Positions 27,167 through 36,776 of a stretch of 64,000 nt of DNA are shown in pieces. Both the position numbers and the translations under genes were made by a program. Within the stretch, counting starts at the first letter, position 1, and every line of letters starts with the position of its first letter. The DNA comes from Lentisphaeria bacterium (GTDB taxonomy: Bacteria > Verrucomicrobiota > Lentisphaeria > Victivallales > Victivallaceae). The stretch spans positions 1 to 64,000 of the forward strand of contig JAFVZN010000103.1 of NCBI GenBank assembly GCA_017508135.1, given 5' to 3'. Below the pieces are notes generated by a model that saw only the letters and a list, made by a program, of their open reading frames with translations, did no database searches and was not told where the DNA came from.

Positions 27167-27898
27167 ATGAAACTGCTCTTTTCCGTACTGGCGGCACTGA
27201 CCGTCTGTGCCGCCGGTGCCATCGAACTCAACGGCAAAAAAGAACATATCGCACTGAACTGGAAAAACACCATGCCGTATCCCGTTTTCACGGTGAGTTT
27301 CAAAGTACGCATGGCGAAAAAAGATATGGTACTGCCGGCTTCGGTAAAAAATCGCGGCAGGATACTTTTCCATCTCAACGCCCGCGGCAAGCAGAATTCC
27401 GGTTTGCAGAACATCAGGATTTTTTTCAATGTTCCGACACACGCCGCCGCCGGTTATGCCGGTATCCAGGCTAACGGCAGGAGTTATTCCGGCAAGGAGG
27501 AAAAAATCCGCTACAACGTTTACTGGCGCGCCGAAAACAGTCAGGTCCCCACAGATGAATTTGTCACCGTCACTCTGGTTTATGCCGACGGCAGAATGGA
27601 TGCCTACCTCAATCAGCAGAACCATGCCGTACTGCACAAGCTCATGGTCCACACCATCGCCCATGCCGCACCGGAATATCAGATGAGTTTCGGTGGCATG
27701 GGAGGACGGTACACGGTTCCCTGTGCGATAACAGATATAGCCATCTTCGACCGGGCACTTTCCGCAGAAGATGCCAAACATCTTGCCACCGGGACCCCGC
27801 CGCAGAAGATCACCGGACTTCTGGCATATTATCCTCTGGAAAAAAACGGCACTCCGGCGGTCGCTTCACCGCAGATAAAGTTGAAAGTCGTCAAGTGA
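27167..27898 (+). CDS. Exported LamG-like (concanavalin-type) protein
   Basis: The 243-residue protein has a signal peptide (MKLLFSVLAALTVCAAGA) and one jelly-roll domain with LamG/laminin-G-like-3 features: FTVSFKVRMA, VTVTLVYADGRMDAYLN and ITDIAIFDRALSAEDAKHLATG. It probably binds carbohydrate. The ATG lies five bases after the TGA of the DUF4838 gene, so the two are translationally coupled and likely partners. An intrinsic terminator follows. Confidence 0.75.
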   Translation: MKLLFSVLAALTVCAAGAIELNGKKEHIALNWKNTMPYPVFTVSFKVRMAKKDMVLPASVKNRGRILFHLNARGKQNSGLQNIRIFFNVPTHAAAGYAGIQANGRSYSGKEEKIRYNVYWRAENSQVPTDEFVTVTLVYADGRMDAYLNQQNHAVLHKLMVHTIAHAAPEYQMSFGGMGGRYTVPCAITDIAIFDRALSAEDAKHLATGTPPQKITGLLAYYPLEKNGTPAVASPQIKLKVVK

Positions 27899-27908
27899 TA
27901 TATTGAAA

Positions 27909-27935
27909 AACTCCCGGAATGTTCTCCCGGGAGTT
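27909..27935. terminator. Bidirectional intrinsic terminator
   Basis: AACTCCCGG and CCGGGAGTT form a stem flanked by A-run and T-run, located between convergent genes. Confidence 0.85.
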
Positions 27936-27940
27936 TTCGA

Positions 27941-28657
27941 TCATCTGATTCCGGCGGCATCGACAAATGCCTGTATCAATGCGGCACTGTCGGCGTTCTC
28001 TTCAAAGAACCACTCCGGATGCCACTGCACCGCCCAGACGAACCGCCGTTCCGGCATATAGATCGCTTCAACGATGCCGTCTTCGGATATTGCCATCGGT
28101 TTCAATTTATCGCCAAGAGTTTTTGCCCCCTGATGGTGAACACTGTTCACTGCAAAGGGCGCACTTCCCAGCAGTTCCGCAAGCGGCGTTCCGGGAACAG
28201 CGGTAACATTATGCACTCCCCGGTTGAACGGCTCTGCCATCCGGTGCTGAACTTCCGTGCCGTAATCGATTTTCAAATCCTGATACAGCGTACCGCCGCT
28301 TGCCACATTCAACATCTGGAATCCCCGGCAGATACCGAACAGCACCTTGTCCAGTGCCATCGCCCGTTCATAGATATACATTTCTATCCGGTCGCGCGCA
28401 GGCTGAACTTCGCCGCAGTGCGGCTGGACCTCTTCACCGTAAAGATGCGGCTGGATATCATTTCCGCCGCTCAACAGCAGAGCATCACACTTTTCAATGT
28501 AAAAATCCAGCGTCCGGCGGTTTTCCGTAAACGGGATGATGACCGGGATCGCCCCGCAGCTCTCCAATGCGGCGATATATGACGGCCGCATGGTACACAA
28601 CTCTTTCTCCGTATTCCACTGGGGAGATATGCCAATTACAGGGAACCTGGTTTTCAT
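27941..28657 (-). CDS. Class I glutamine amidotransferase-like hydrolase (peptidase C26/PuuD type)
   Basis: The 238-residue protein has the C26 layout: LLLSGGNDIQP, the nucleophile elbow FGICRGFQ (Cys), NSVHHQGAK, and the His-Glu pair in VQWHPEW. The family includes gamma-glutamyl-GABA hydrolase. Its position as third gene after a nucleotidyltransferase and HexNAc kinase does not obviously fit putrescine breakdown, so the substrate is open. The ATG lies two bases after the TGA of the kinase gene. Confidence 0.82.
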   Translation of the reverse strand: MKTRFPVIGISPQWNTEKELCTMRPSYIAALESCGAIPVIIPFTENRRTLDFYIEKCDALLLSGGNDIQPHLYGEEVQPHCGEVQPARDRIEMYIYERAMALDKVLFGICRGFQMLNVASGGTLYQDLKIDYGTEVQHRMAEPFNRGVHNVTAVPGTPLAELLGSAPFAVNSVHHQGAKTLGDKLKPMAISEDGIVEAIYMPERRFVWAVQWHPEWFFEENADSAALIQAFVDAAGIR

Positions 28658-28659
28658 CT

Positions 28660-29757
28660 TCAAAGCAATGCCTTCATACGTTTCATCTGCGCTTCCATGG
28701 ATTCGACCAGCTTGAACTGGGTGCGGCAGCGGTCAAGGTTCTGCCGGGGGCGGCGGGTCTTGAAGTAGATATCTCCGGAGAGATAGTCGGTCAGGAACCG
28801 CATACCGATCTCCAGAGTTATCAATTTTCCGGAGAAGGGCAGATACTCTTTTTCCGCCGGAGTCAAAACCGATCCTGCGGCATCGACGAAACCTTCATAG
28901 AAACCTTTATACATATCAAACCGCATACCGACCTTGTCCAGATTTATTTCATCCTCTTCCGCCGGGTTGGTTCCGCTGCGGACCATATCGCCGAAGTCGT
29001 AGAGCGAAAGCCCGGGCATCACGGTATCCAAATCGATAACACATACCGCTTCACCGGAAAGGTCGTCGATCAGGATGTTATTGGCTTTGGTATCGTTATG
29101 GGTGATACGCTCGGGGATATCCCCGGACTCGTTGAGTTTCACCAGAACATCGGTCTCCTCCTTGCGGGACAAGACAAAGTCGATCTCTCTTCCGACCTCT
29201 TTGACCCGGCCGCAGACATCAGCTTTCACCGCCGCCTCCAGAGCCGCCACCCGCTTGGGCGTATTGTGGAAATCGGGGATCGTCTCATGGAGTCTGCCGT
29301 TGAAATCGACCAGCTGCCGCTGAAATTCACCGAATCCCTGCGCCACCCGGAACGCCTGTTCCGGAGTTTCCAGAATTTCATACGCGCGGGCATGTTCAAC
29401 AAAGATATACGACCGCCAGCAGTTGCCGTTATCATCAAAGGCAAACGGTCTGCCGTCATGGGCGTTGAGCAGACGTATGGTCCGTTTCCGGGTCTCCTGA
29501 CGGCCGGCTTTGATTTTTTTAAGCAGATGGTTGGTCACCCGGGCGACATTTTCCATCACCTTTATCGGTTCTTTGAACACATGGGAGTTGATCCGCTGTA
29601 AAATGTAATGCAGCCTGATGCCGCCCTGATCGAAGGTCAACTGAAAAGTGTCATTCACGTTGCCGTTACCGAACGGGGTCCCGACCAGAAAATCGCCGTA
29701 AACGTCGAACATTCCGATCAGACGGCGGATCTCACGCTGACTGTAAGGTGTTGCCAT
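28660..29757 (-). CDS. N-acetylhexosamine 1-kinase-like phosphotransferase
   Basis: The 365-residue protein belongs to the APH/choline-kinase fold and resembles NahK/LnpB of the lacto-N-biose pathway. It has an N-terminal FGNGNVNDTFQLTF loop, LQRINSHVFK, catalytic ITHNDTKANNILI and metal-binding VIDLDTVMPG. It would make HexNAc-1-phosphate from GlcNAc or GalNAc and ATP. The next gene upstream encodes a sugar-1-phosphate nucleotidyltransferase, which supports the call. The ATG is preceded by CAGGTG; an in-frame GTG overlaps that site. Confidence 0.82.
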   Translation of the reverse strand: MATPYSQREIRRLIGMFDVYGDFLVGTPFGNGNVNDTFQLTFDQGGIRLHYILQRINSHVFKEPIKVMENVARVTNHLLKKIKAGRQETRKRTIRLLNAHDGRPFAFDDNGNCWRSYIFVEHARAYEILETPEQAFRVAQGFGEFQRQLVDFNGRLHETIPDFHNTPKRVAALEAAVKADVCGRVKEVGREIDFVLSRKEETDVLVKLNESGDIPERITHNDTKANNILIDDLSGEAVCVIDLDTVMPGLSLYDFGDMVRSGTNPAEEDEINLDKVGMRFDMYKGFYEGFVDAAGSVLTPAEKEYLPFSGKLITLEIGMRFLTDYLSGDIYFKTRRPRQNLDRCRTQFKLVESMEAQMKRMKALL

Positions 29758-29775
29758 TTTCCGCACCTGCCCAGA

Positions 29776-30684
29776 TCAAAAGAGTTTTTCCGGGTAAGCA
29801 CCGGAATCGACCAGTTTCTTCAGTGCCGCCTGAACCAGCGGACGGTCTTCCTTGTAGGTGACACCGAACCAGCTGTCGCGGCTGTAACGCATGGCGATCT
29901 CAGCTTTGCCGGAACGGATAAGAGAATCAACGACTCCGGGCAGATAAAATTCGCTCTTCAACTCGGTCCCGCGCGCGGACAGGAAGTCGATGAACAACTT
30001 TTCTATCTCGCCGACCATCTCCGGCATAAAGCCCCAGGAGTTCATGGAGGCAGGTTCATTTCCGGTAAGTTCCACTTCGCTGCCATCCTCCATCAAGCTG
30101 ACCACTTTTCCGTCGGCGCGGCGGTAGATCTTGGTATTTTCCACCACGTTGACCAGATGTCCGGCGGCATCAGATGTGCAAATCCCCCGGGAAACAGAAC
30201 CGTTTTCACTGAGAGTATTGCTCAACACAAAACTTGCGATACAGCCGCGCACCTTGCCCGGAGCCGGAGGATTCTTGAGATAATCTGCCAACTGACCATA
30301 GCTGTCACGACCGTAAAAATCGTCGGCATTGATAACCGCAAAGGGTTCATTGAGCAAATGGCGCGCCGCATAGACTGCGTGTCCGGTCCCCCAGGGTTTC
30401 TCTCTGCCTTCGGGACGTTTGAAGCTGCCCGGAAGATCGTCAAGATCCTGAAAGGCGTAATCGAGCCGGACTTTTCCGGCATAACGCTTGCCGATGACCT
30501 CCTTGAATTCCGCTTCAAAATCCCGGCGGATAACAAAGATCACCCGGTCAAATCCGGAACGCATGGCATCAAAAACCGAATAATCCATCACCGTTTCACC
30601 GGAGGGTCCCATCTGATCAAGCTGTTTCAAACTTCCATAACGACTGCCCATTCCGGCAGCGAGTACCAAAAGCGACAAACCCAT
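29776..30684 (-). CDS. Sugar-1-phosphate nucleotidyltransferase
   Basis: The 302-residue protein has the NTP_transferase signature LAAGMGSRYGSLKQL at its N-terminus, VINADDFYG with the metal-binding Asp pair, and FYLPGVVDSLI. It probably couples HexNAc-1-phosphate to UTP, handing over from the adjacent kinase; nucleotide and sugar specificity are inferred from context only. The ATG with AAAGGAG eight bases upstream is used rather than one two codons earlier that is too close to the ribosome-binding site. First gene of a three-gene operon divergent from nagA. Confidence 0.82.
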   Translation of the reverse strand: MGLSLLVLAAGMGSRYGSLKQLDQMGPSGETVMDYSVFDAMRSGFDRVIFVIRRDFEAEFKEVIGKRYAGKVRLDYAFQDLDDLPGSFKRPEGREKPWGTGHAVYAARHLLNEPFAVINADDFYGRDSYGQLADYLKNPPAPGKVRGCIASFVLSNTLSENGSVSRGICTSDAAGHLVNVVENTKIYRRADGKVVSLMEDGSEVELTGNEPASMNSWGFMPEMVGEIEKLFIDFLSARGTELKSEFYLPGVVDSLIRSGKAEIAMRYSRDSWFGVTYKEDRPLVQAALKKLVDSGAYPEKLF

Positions 30685-30732
30685 AATCATACTCCTTTCA
30701 GTTGAATGTTTTTTCACACTGTGTTTTCATAA

Positions 30733-30761
30733 AATATAATCCACTTTCCGGAGGAAATCAA
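30733..30761 (-). promoter_or_regulatory. Promoter of the nucleotidyltransferase/HexNAc-kinase operon
   Basis: On the minus strand, TTGATT (30761-30756), a 17-bp spacer, TATATT (30738-30733). Confidence 0.6.
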
Positions 30762-30836
30762 ATCCGGAGTTGAACGTTTCGCATCATTATCCGATGTTTT
30801 TGCGTTATTGTCCATGGATAATGTGAAATTATACAT

Positions 30837-30864
30837 TTGCAGTTTGCCGTTTCCGGACTATATT
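30837..30864 (+). promoter_or_regulatory. Promoter of nagA and the MFS gene
   Basis: TTGCAG, 16-bp spacer, TATATT, divergent from the kinase operon promoter with about 75 bp between the -35 boxes. Confidence 0.6.
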
Positions 30865-30901
30865 ATAAAAGGTGAACACAACACTAAAAGGAAAAAAAAA
30901 G

Positions 30902-32047
30902 ATGTATACCCTTATCGAAAACGCCCATATCGTCTCCCCCGATCTTGATATCGCCAATGGTTCTCTGCTTATCAAAGATGATACCATAGTCAATGTAACT
31001 CCCGGCACCATCAATGCTCCGTCAGGCTCAAAAAAAATCGATGCCGCCGGAATGTTGACCGTTCCCGGCTTTATCGATCTCCACTGCCACGGCAGAAACA
31101 ACTTCGACTTCTGCGACGGAAACGCCGCCGGAACTGCTCTGATCGCAGAAAACAAACTTGCCGAAGGCGTGACCACTCTGCTTCCCACCACATTGACCGT
31201 CTCCGAAGAACAGCTGTCATCCGCCCTCGCCGCCTGCGCCGCTTACGATCAGAAAAGCGGATGCCGTATCCCGGGCGTCCATCTGGAAGGTCCGTATATC
31301 AATCCGAAGTGCGCCGGAGCCCAGAATCCCGCATTTGTCCGGCTTCCCGATGCGGCGGAAGTTGACCGCCTCAACGCGGTGTTTCCGGTAAAAAAGATCA
31401 CTTTCGCCGTGGAAATGGCTGGCGGGACCGCTTTCACTGCCGCCATGCTGGAACGGGGGATCACCCCCTCCTGTACGCACAGCGGTGCCAAGTATTCCGA
31501 TTTTGTTTCCGCCCATCAGGCGGGATTGCGCAACTTGTCGCATTTTTGCAATCAGATGACTCCGTTGCACCACCGGGATATCGGTCTGGTCGGTGCCGGA
31601 CTGCTCCACAGAGATGTCTTTGCTGAACTTATCTGCGACAAACTTCACATCGACCCGGCGATGATAAAACTGGTCTTCCAGACCAAGGGCGCAGAACATG
31701 TCATCCTGATCACCGATGCCATGCGTGCCGCCGGTATGCCCAACGGGGAATACGATCTGGGCGGACTTCCGGTGATCGTGGCGGACGGAGCGGCGAGATT
31801 GAAAGAGGGCGGCGCGCTTGCCGGAAGTACGCTTCAACTGGCGACCGCCTTCAAAAACGTGGTGGAAGTCACCGGTCTGCCGCTCAAAGAAGCGGTCAAA
31901 GCGACCTCGCTTTCAGCGGCATCATCCCTGAAACTTTCCGACCGGGGACGGCTGGAACCGGGATATCTTGCCGATATCACCATATTGGATGACACCTTCT
32001 CGGTCAGAAAAACTCTGGTCGGCGGCGAACTCCGGTTTGAAAAGTAA
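30902..32047 (+). CDS. nagA: N-acetylglucosamine-6-phosphate deacetylase, first copy
   Basis: The 381-residue amidohydrolase has GFIDLHCHG, the metal-ligand Glu in HLEGPYINPKC, CTHSGAKYS, NLSHFCNQMTPLHHR and the catalytic Asp in ILITDAMRAAGM. It removes acetate from GlcNAc-6-P. Compared with typical NagA (THLFNAM) the segment reads SHFCNQM, so it may prefer a related amino sugar. AAAGGA precedes the ATG. It forms an operon with the MFS carrier (21 bases apart) and faces the HexNAc kinase operon. Confidence 0.85.
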   Translation: MYTLIENAHIVSPDLDIANGSLLIKDDTIVNVTPGTINAPSGSKKIDAAGMLTVPGFIDLHCHGRNNFDFCDGNAAGTALIAENKLAEGVTTLLPTTLTVSEEQLSSALAACAAYDQKSGCRIPGVHLEGPYINPKCAGAQNPAFVRLPDAAEVDRLNAVFPVKKITFAVEMAGGTAFTAAMLERGITPSCTHSGAKYSDFVSAHQAGLRNLSHFCNQMTPLHHRDIGLVGAGLLHRDVFAELICDKLHIDPAMIKLVFQTKGAEHVILITDAMRAAGMPNGEYDLGGLPVIVADGAARLKEGGALAGSTLQLATAFKNVVEVTGLPLKEAVKATSLSAASSLKLSDRGRLEPGYLADITILDDTFSVRKTLVGGELRFEK

Positions 32048-32068
32048 CGATTCCTCTCCACACGCATC

Positions 32069-33346
32069 ATGAAAAATTCCGGAATTCATCCATCCCCGGT
32101 ACGGGATCTGTGTATGTACAATCTCTTCCTGGGATGTGCATTGACCATCGCCTCAAACTTGACCTTCATGGACAAACTGCTGCTGCGCATGGATATCGAT
32201 TTGGGGTTGTTCGGGACGATCAAAGGGGTCATGTATCTCTTTCCGGCGATAGTCTACCAGTTTCTGGTGATCGTCCTGAAAAAGCTCCGGCGCGATGTGC
32301 AAATTTGTGCTGCAAGCTACTTTCTGCGCGTATTGCTTCCGGTACTGCTGCCTTTTATGGCGATGCTGACCGGCAACCGGCAGCTGCTGACGCTCGGCAG
32401 CATCATACTGCTCCCGCTGGGAATGTTGTTCGCAGTGATCGCCAACAACACTCTGATGACGATCTACCGCAAAGTCATTCCGCAGGAGAAGTTCAACTAC
32501 TCCATCGGCATGATAAACATGTTTCTGGCGATGCCGTCATATTTACTGGGATTGCCGTTTGCGTGGCTGCTGGACAAAATGGAACACCTGGACAACTTTG
32601 AATACTTTCTGATATTCGGGATCGCCCAACTGGTGACACTGGCGTTTGAGCTCCCCGCCATCCTCTTTATCCGCAAAATAAAAGTTCCATACGACACCGC
32701 CGGCAGTACCGAAAAGATAGATATGCTCGCGCCGTACCGGGATCCGAAACTCCGGGTGGTGATGCTGATAAACATCCTGCACCGCATCGTCAACGGGCTG
32801 ATGGTCGCATATCTTACCGTCTATTTTCTGAAAGTTGCCGATTTCAGCATGACCGCATTGCTGACGATCAGCATAAGTCTGGGACTGCTGTCGACATTTT
32901 CGATGCCGCACGCGGGAAAGACCATGGACCGCTGGGGATACAGCCGGTTTTTCATCATCATCGCCGGAGTAATGCTGACGGGGACAGCACTGTTCACAGC
33001 CTGTTGGAAAATGCTGTTGATCCTGCCGCTGTTCGCCCTTTTCTGCTGGGATTGCAATGCCACCCCGGTCGGCGGATGGCTGAACATGGGAACATATTCT
33101 GCTTCGGTAAAACTGGCAAATCAGGAAAATCTGAACGCCGCAGTCGCGGCATACAGCATTTGCTTCAACGGCGGATTATCGGTCGGATTGCTGTTGGCAT
33201 CCGGACTCTTCGGTGTTGCCGGGCGGCTGAACGGCAGTGATCTTGCTTCACAGCTGCATACCTATTTCCTGTTGACACTGCCTTTCTTCGGGCTGCTGCT
33301 CGGAACAACGCTTTATTTCCACAAGATCAACCGCAAGAGCGAATAG
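32069..33346 (+). CDS. MFS transporter in the amino-sugar module
   Basis: The 425-residue protein has about twelve membrane helices, with a central basic loop before helix 7 (LAPYRDPKLRVVM). It is a major facilitator whose substrate is unknown. Cotranscription with nagA suggests amino-sugar or oligosaccharide transport. It is the second MFS in the window next to carbohydrate genes. It ends in TAG. Confidence 0.75.
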   Translation: MKNSGIHPSPVRDLCMYNLFLGCALTIASNLTFMDKLLLRMDIDLGLFGTIKGVMYLFPAIVYQFLVIVLKKLRRDVQICAASYFLRVLLPVLLPFMAMLTGNRQLLTLGSIILLPLGMLFAVIANNTLMTIYRKVIPQEKFNYSIGMINMFLAMPSYLLGLPFAWLLDKMEHLDNFEYFLIFGIAQLVTLAFELPAILFIRKIKVPYDTAGSTEKIDMLAPYRDPKLRVVMLINILHRIVNGLMVAYLTVYFLKVADFSMTALLTISISLGLLSTFSMPHAGKTMDRWGYSRFFIIIAGVMLTGTALFTACWKMLLILPLFALFCWDCNATPVGGWLNMGTYSASVKLANQENLNAAVAAYSICFNGGLSVGLLLASGLFGVAGRLNGSDLASQLHTYFLLTLPFFGLLLGTTLYFHKINRKSE

Positions 33347-33379
33347 AGATGTTTTTTCCGTTTTTGATAAAAAAACAGG

Positions 33380-33408
33380 TTGTAAAAAGCAGAAAACCGG
33401 GATATATT
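33380..33408 (+). promoter_or_regulatory. Promoter of the tig-clpP-clpX operon
   Basis: TTGTAA, 17-bp spacer, TATATT. Confidence 0.7.
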
Positions 33409-33471
33409 ATAGAGATTGTATTGTAAATCATAAGGTCAATTAAAAAATATTTCAAGAAAGGTTTTACCAAA

Positions 33472-34779
33472 ATGGCTAAAAATCTGAACGATTCCATCCA
33501 GATGGAAGTCAAAGATGCCGGAGTCTGTACCCGTGAATTCACCTTTTCCGTCAGTGCCGACACTGCCAAAAGCGAAAGTGCCAAAGTCCTGAACAACATC
33601 GCCGGAATGGTCCAGCTTCCCGGTTTCCGCGCCGGTAAGGCTCCCCTCGGCATGGTCAGCAAAAAGTACGCCGCCGAAATCGTCGAAGAACTCCGCAGCC
33701 GCTATCTCAGTGCCGCTGTCAGCAAGATCGAAAGCGATGATTCCCTCGATCTGCTCTCTTTGCGTATCAACAAAATGGACGAAATCAAGGTCAACGAGGC
33801 TTGCGAATTCGTCTTTGAAGCCGTCGTTTCTCCGGAATTCGATCTGGGCGATTACAGTGCCATCAAGCTGGACATTCCCGTTGATGCCGTCACCGAAGAT
33901 GCCGTCAAAGAACGCCTCGACCTCTACCGCAATATGTACGGAACCTACGCCGATGCCGATACCCCCGCGCAGAAGGAAGATATGCTCAAGGTCGACTACA
34001 AAGGCGACTTTGAAGTTGCCGAAGATGCTCCGGCTTCCCTGAAACGCCAGATCGAAGCTGCCGACAGCTTCATGTGGCTCAACGAACCCGAAAACATCCC
34101 CGGCTGCATCGCGGCTCTCACCGGTGCTGAAATCGGCAAAGAGTACACCTTCGCCGCCAACTATCCTGCCGACTACCGCGAAGAAGCACTTGCCGGCAAG
34201 AGTGTCAACTACACGGTCAAGGTCAATGCCATCCAGCGCCGCAAAGCGTTGACTGACGAAGAGCTGATCGCCCGTACCAACTCCGAATCCATGGAAAAAC
34301 TCACCGACAACATCCGCAAGAGCCTCGAAGGCGATGCCGAGCAGAAACGCCGTCAGGATGCGGTCGAAGCCTATTACAAGAAACTTGACGAAAGCATCGC
34401 CCAGTTCGATCTGCCCGCGCTGCTCGTCGACAGCGAGATCCAGAAGGCTCTGGAACGTCTCGCCCGCGAAACCGTCAAAGACGAAGCCGATGCCGAAAAG
34501 TTCAAAGCTGAACTCGACAACCATCGCAAAGCCGTCGAAGGTGATGCCCGTGCCGCCGTCCGCCGCCAGCTCATCCTCCGCAAGGCTGCGATCGCGGAAA
34601 AGGTCGAAGTTTCCGACAACGAACTCGACTTCCAGCTCAATATGATGAGCCGTTACTATGGCTTCAACGCCAAAGAGATGCGCACCACTCTGGAAAAGAA
34701 TGGCGGCATCGATGAACTGCGCTCCGATCTGATCAACGGCAAAGTTCTGGAGAAACTTGCAACTGCGGCTCTCAACTGA
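33472..34779 (+). CDS. tig: Trigger factor
   Basis: The 435-residue protein has the three-domain plan of trigger factor. The N-terminal ribosome-binding domain carries the signature GFRAGKAPLGMV; a PPIase-like FKBP domain (about 150-245) and a long helical C-terminal chaperone domain follow. It binds nascent chains at the ribosome exit. AGAAAGG precedes the ATG. It is first in the conserved tig-clpP-clpX order. Confidence 0.93.
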   Translation: MAKNLNDSIQMEVKDAGVCTREFTFSVSADTAKSESAKVLNNIAGMVQLPGFRAGKAPLGMVSKKYAAEIVEELRSRYLSAAVSKIESDDSLDLLSLRINKMDEIKVNEACEFVFEAVVSPEFDLGDYSAIKLDIPVDAVTEDAVKERLDLYRNMYGTYADADTPAQKEDMLKVDYKGDFEVAEDAPASLKRQIEAADSFMWLNEPENIPGCIAALTGAEIGKEYTFAANYPADYREEALAGKSVNYTVKVNAIQRRKALTDEELIARTNSESMEKLTDNIRKSLEGDAEQKRRQDAVEAYYKKLDESIAQFDLPALLVDSEIQKALERLARETVKDEADAEKFKAELDNHRKAVEGDARAAVRRQLILRKAAIAEKVEVSDNELDFQLNMMSRYYGFNAKEMRTTLEKNGGIDELRSDLINGKVLEKLATAALN

Positions 34780-34804
34780 GCAAGCCGTTGTGAATTTCAC
34801 TTCC

Positions 34805-34826
34805 GGGGCATAACAGGGGCATAACA
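34805..34826 (+). repeat. Tandem 11-bp repeat between tig and clpP
   Basis: GGGGCATAACA occurs twice head to tail, ending 17 bases before the clpP ATG. It could arise by slippage; any effect on clpP translation is unknown. Confidence 0.7.
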
Positions 34827-34843
34827 AACAAATGGAGAAGAAC

Positions 34844-35458
34844 ATGACAGCTATCAAATCTTATCTGGTTCCGACGGTCATTGAACAGACCAGTCAGGGA
34901 GAACGTGCATTCGACATTTACAGCCGCCTCCTCAAAGATCGCATCATCCTGCTCGGTACGCCGATCGATGATGCCGTGGCTAATTTGGTCATTGCCCAGT
35001 TGCTCTTTTTGCAGGCGGAAGATCCGAAAAAGGATATCGAACTCTACATCAACAGTCCCGGCGGTTCCGTTACCGCGGGACTGGCGATCTACGACACCAT
35101 GCAGATCTTGTCCTGCGATGTCAAAACTTATTGTCTCGGACAGTGCGCCAGCATGGGGGCTGTCCTGCTTGCCGCCGGTGCCGCCGGTAAACGTTACGCC
35201 CTCCCCAACAGCCGGATAATGATCCACCAGCCCTGGGGCGGTGCGGAAGGTACTGCGGCAGACATCAGCATTCAGGCACAGGAGATCCTCCGTTTGAAAG
35301 CGATGCTCAACGGCATCCTTTCCAGCCACTCCGGTCAGCCGCTCAAGAAGATCGAAAAAGATACCGAACGCGACTTTTTCATGAGCGCGGAAGAAGCTGT
35401 GGAATACCGTCTGGTCGACAGTGTCATCCATCCGCAGAAGAAGAACTCCGGTAAGTAA
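34844..35458 (+). CDS. clpP: ATP-dependent Clp protease proteolytic subunit
   Basis: The 204-residue protein has the ClpP catalytic Ser103 ([12 protein letters not shown]) and His128 ([10 protein letters not shown]), with the Asp further on. It forms the tetradecameric protease core fed by ClpX. The start is the ATG preceded by GGAGAA; an ATG four codons earlier overlaps that ribosome-binding site. Confidence 0.95.
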   Translation: MTAIKSYLVPTVIEQTSQGERAFDIYSRLLKDRIILLGTPIDDAVANLVIAQLLFLQAEDPKKDIELYINSPGGSVTAGLAIYDTMQILSCDVKTYCLGQCASMGAVLLAAGAAGKRYALPNSRIMIHQPWGGAEGTAADISIQAQEILRLKAMLNGILSSHSGQPLKKIEKDTERDFFMSAEEAVEYRLVDSVIHPQKKNSGK

Positions 35459-35480
35459 ATACCAACAGAGTAAAGCTGAT

Positions 35481-36776
35481 ATGGCGAACAATAAAGATAA
35501 AATTCTGTGTGCATTTTGCGGACAGACTCCCAACTCCAGAAAGAAAGATCTCTTTTTCCTCCCCAGCATGTATGAGGGATTGAGCATCTGCACGGAGTGT
35601 CTGGAAAAGGCAAATTCGTTCCTCAACGATGCCGCCGAAACCAAAAATGCCCGCAAAGATGATGCGGCTGCCGCCTACATACGTTCTCTGAAAGTGCCGA
35701 CTCCGGTCGAGATAAAAGCGGAACTTGACCGCTGTGTCATCGGTCAGGAGTCTGCCAAAAAGGTTTTGTCCGTGGCAGTGCATAACCATTACCACCGCTT
35801 GAAGAGTCGTCTCTCCGGAATGGCGGATGCCCTCCCCGAAGAGCTTAAAGAAGTAAAACTTGACAAGAGCAACGTTCTGCTTCTCGGTCCTACCGGCAGC
35901 GGGAAAACCCTTCTGGCGCAAACGCTTGCCAATATGCTGGATGTTCCCTTTGCCATCGCAGATGCCACCACGCTGACCGAAGCCGGTTACGTCGGTGAAG
36001 ATGTGGAAAACATCCTGCTGCGGCTCTATCAGGCATCCGGAAACAATCTGGAACGCACCCAGATCGGTATTATTTACATTGACGAACTGGATAAGATTTC
36101 CCGTAAAGGTGAAAACGCCTCCATCACCCGCGACGTATCCGGCGAAGGTGTCCAGCAGGCTCTGCTGAAAATCCTGGAAGGTACTGTTGCCAACGTTCCG
36201 CCGCAGGGTGGACGCAAGCACCCCAATCAGGAATTTATCCATATCGATACCACCAACATCCTCTTTATCTGTGCCGGCGCGTTTGTCGGTCTGGATAAAC
36301 TGGTAAAACGGCGCAAAGGCAACCGGGTCCTCGGTTTCGACGATGCCGGAAAGGTCGAACTTCCGGAAGAGGACGAAAACCGTAATCCGCTCCTGGATTG
36401 CGAACCGGAAGATCTCGTCCACTTCGGTCTTATTCCGGAGCTGGTCGGACGTCTTCCCGTGATCTCTGCCCTCGATGCACTGGATAAAGATGCTTTGGTG
36501 CGGGTGTTGAGCGAACCGCGCAATGCCCTGACCAAACAATACCGCAAACTCCTTGCGTTGGAAAATGTTGATCTCGAATTCACTCCGGCGGCACTCGAAG
36601 CGATTGCCGAAAAAGCCGTCAAGCGCGGCACCGGAGCGCGCGGATTGCGCGCTCTGATGGAGGAATTGATGCTTGATGTCATGTTTGCCGCCCCCGCCGT
36701 AAAAGGCAAGGCGCGCTGTATCATCGGGGATGATGCCGTCCGTGGAGAAAACAAACCGCAGCTGGTCGAACTCTGA
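35481..36776 (+). CDS. clpX: ATP-dependent Clp protease ATP-binding subunit ClpX
   Basis: The 431-residue protein has an N-terminal C4 zinc domain (Cys10, Cys13, Cys37, Cys40), Walker [12 protein letters not shown], the pore-loop GYVGEDVE, Walker [11 protein letters not shown] and the C-terminal AAA lid ([15 protein letters not shown]). It unfolds substrates for ClpP. The gap to clpP is 22 bases; the ribosome-binding site is weak (AGAGTAAAG), consistent with coupling. Its last 47 bases overlap the kinase-like gene in another frame. Confidence 0.95.
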   Translation: MANNKDKILCAFCGQTPNSRKKDLFFLPSMYEGLSICTECLEKANSFLNDAAETKNARKDDAAAAYIRSLKVPTPVEIKAELDRCVIGQESAKKVLSVAVHNHYHRLKSRLSGMADALPEELKEVKLDKSNVLLLGPTGSGKTLLAQTLANMLDVPFAIADATTLTEAGYVGEDVENILLRLYQASGNNLERTQIGIIYIDELDKISRKGENASITRDVSGEGVQQALLKILEGTVANVPPQGGRKHPNQEFIHIDTTNILFICAGAFVGLDKLVKRRKGNRVLGFDDAGKVELPEEDENRNPLLDCEPEDLVHFGLIPELVGRLPVISALDALDKDALVRVLSEPRNALTKQYRKLLALENVDLEFTPAALEAIAEKAVKRGTGARGLRALMEELMLDVMFAAPAVKGKARCIIGDDAVRGENKPQLVEL

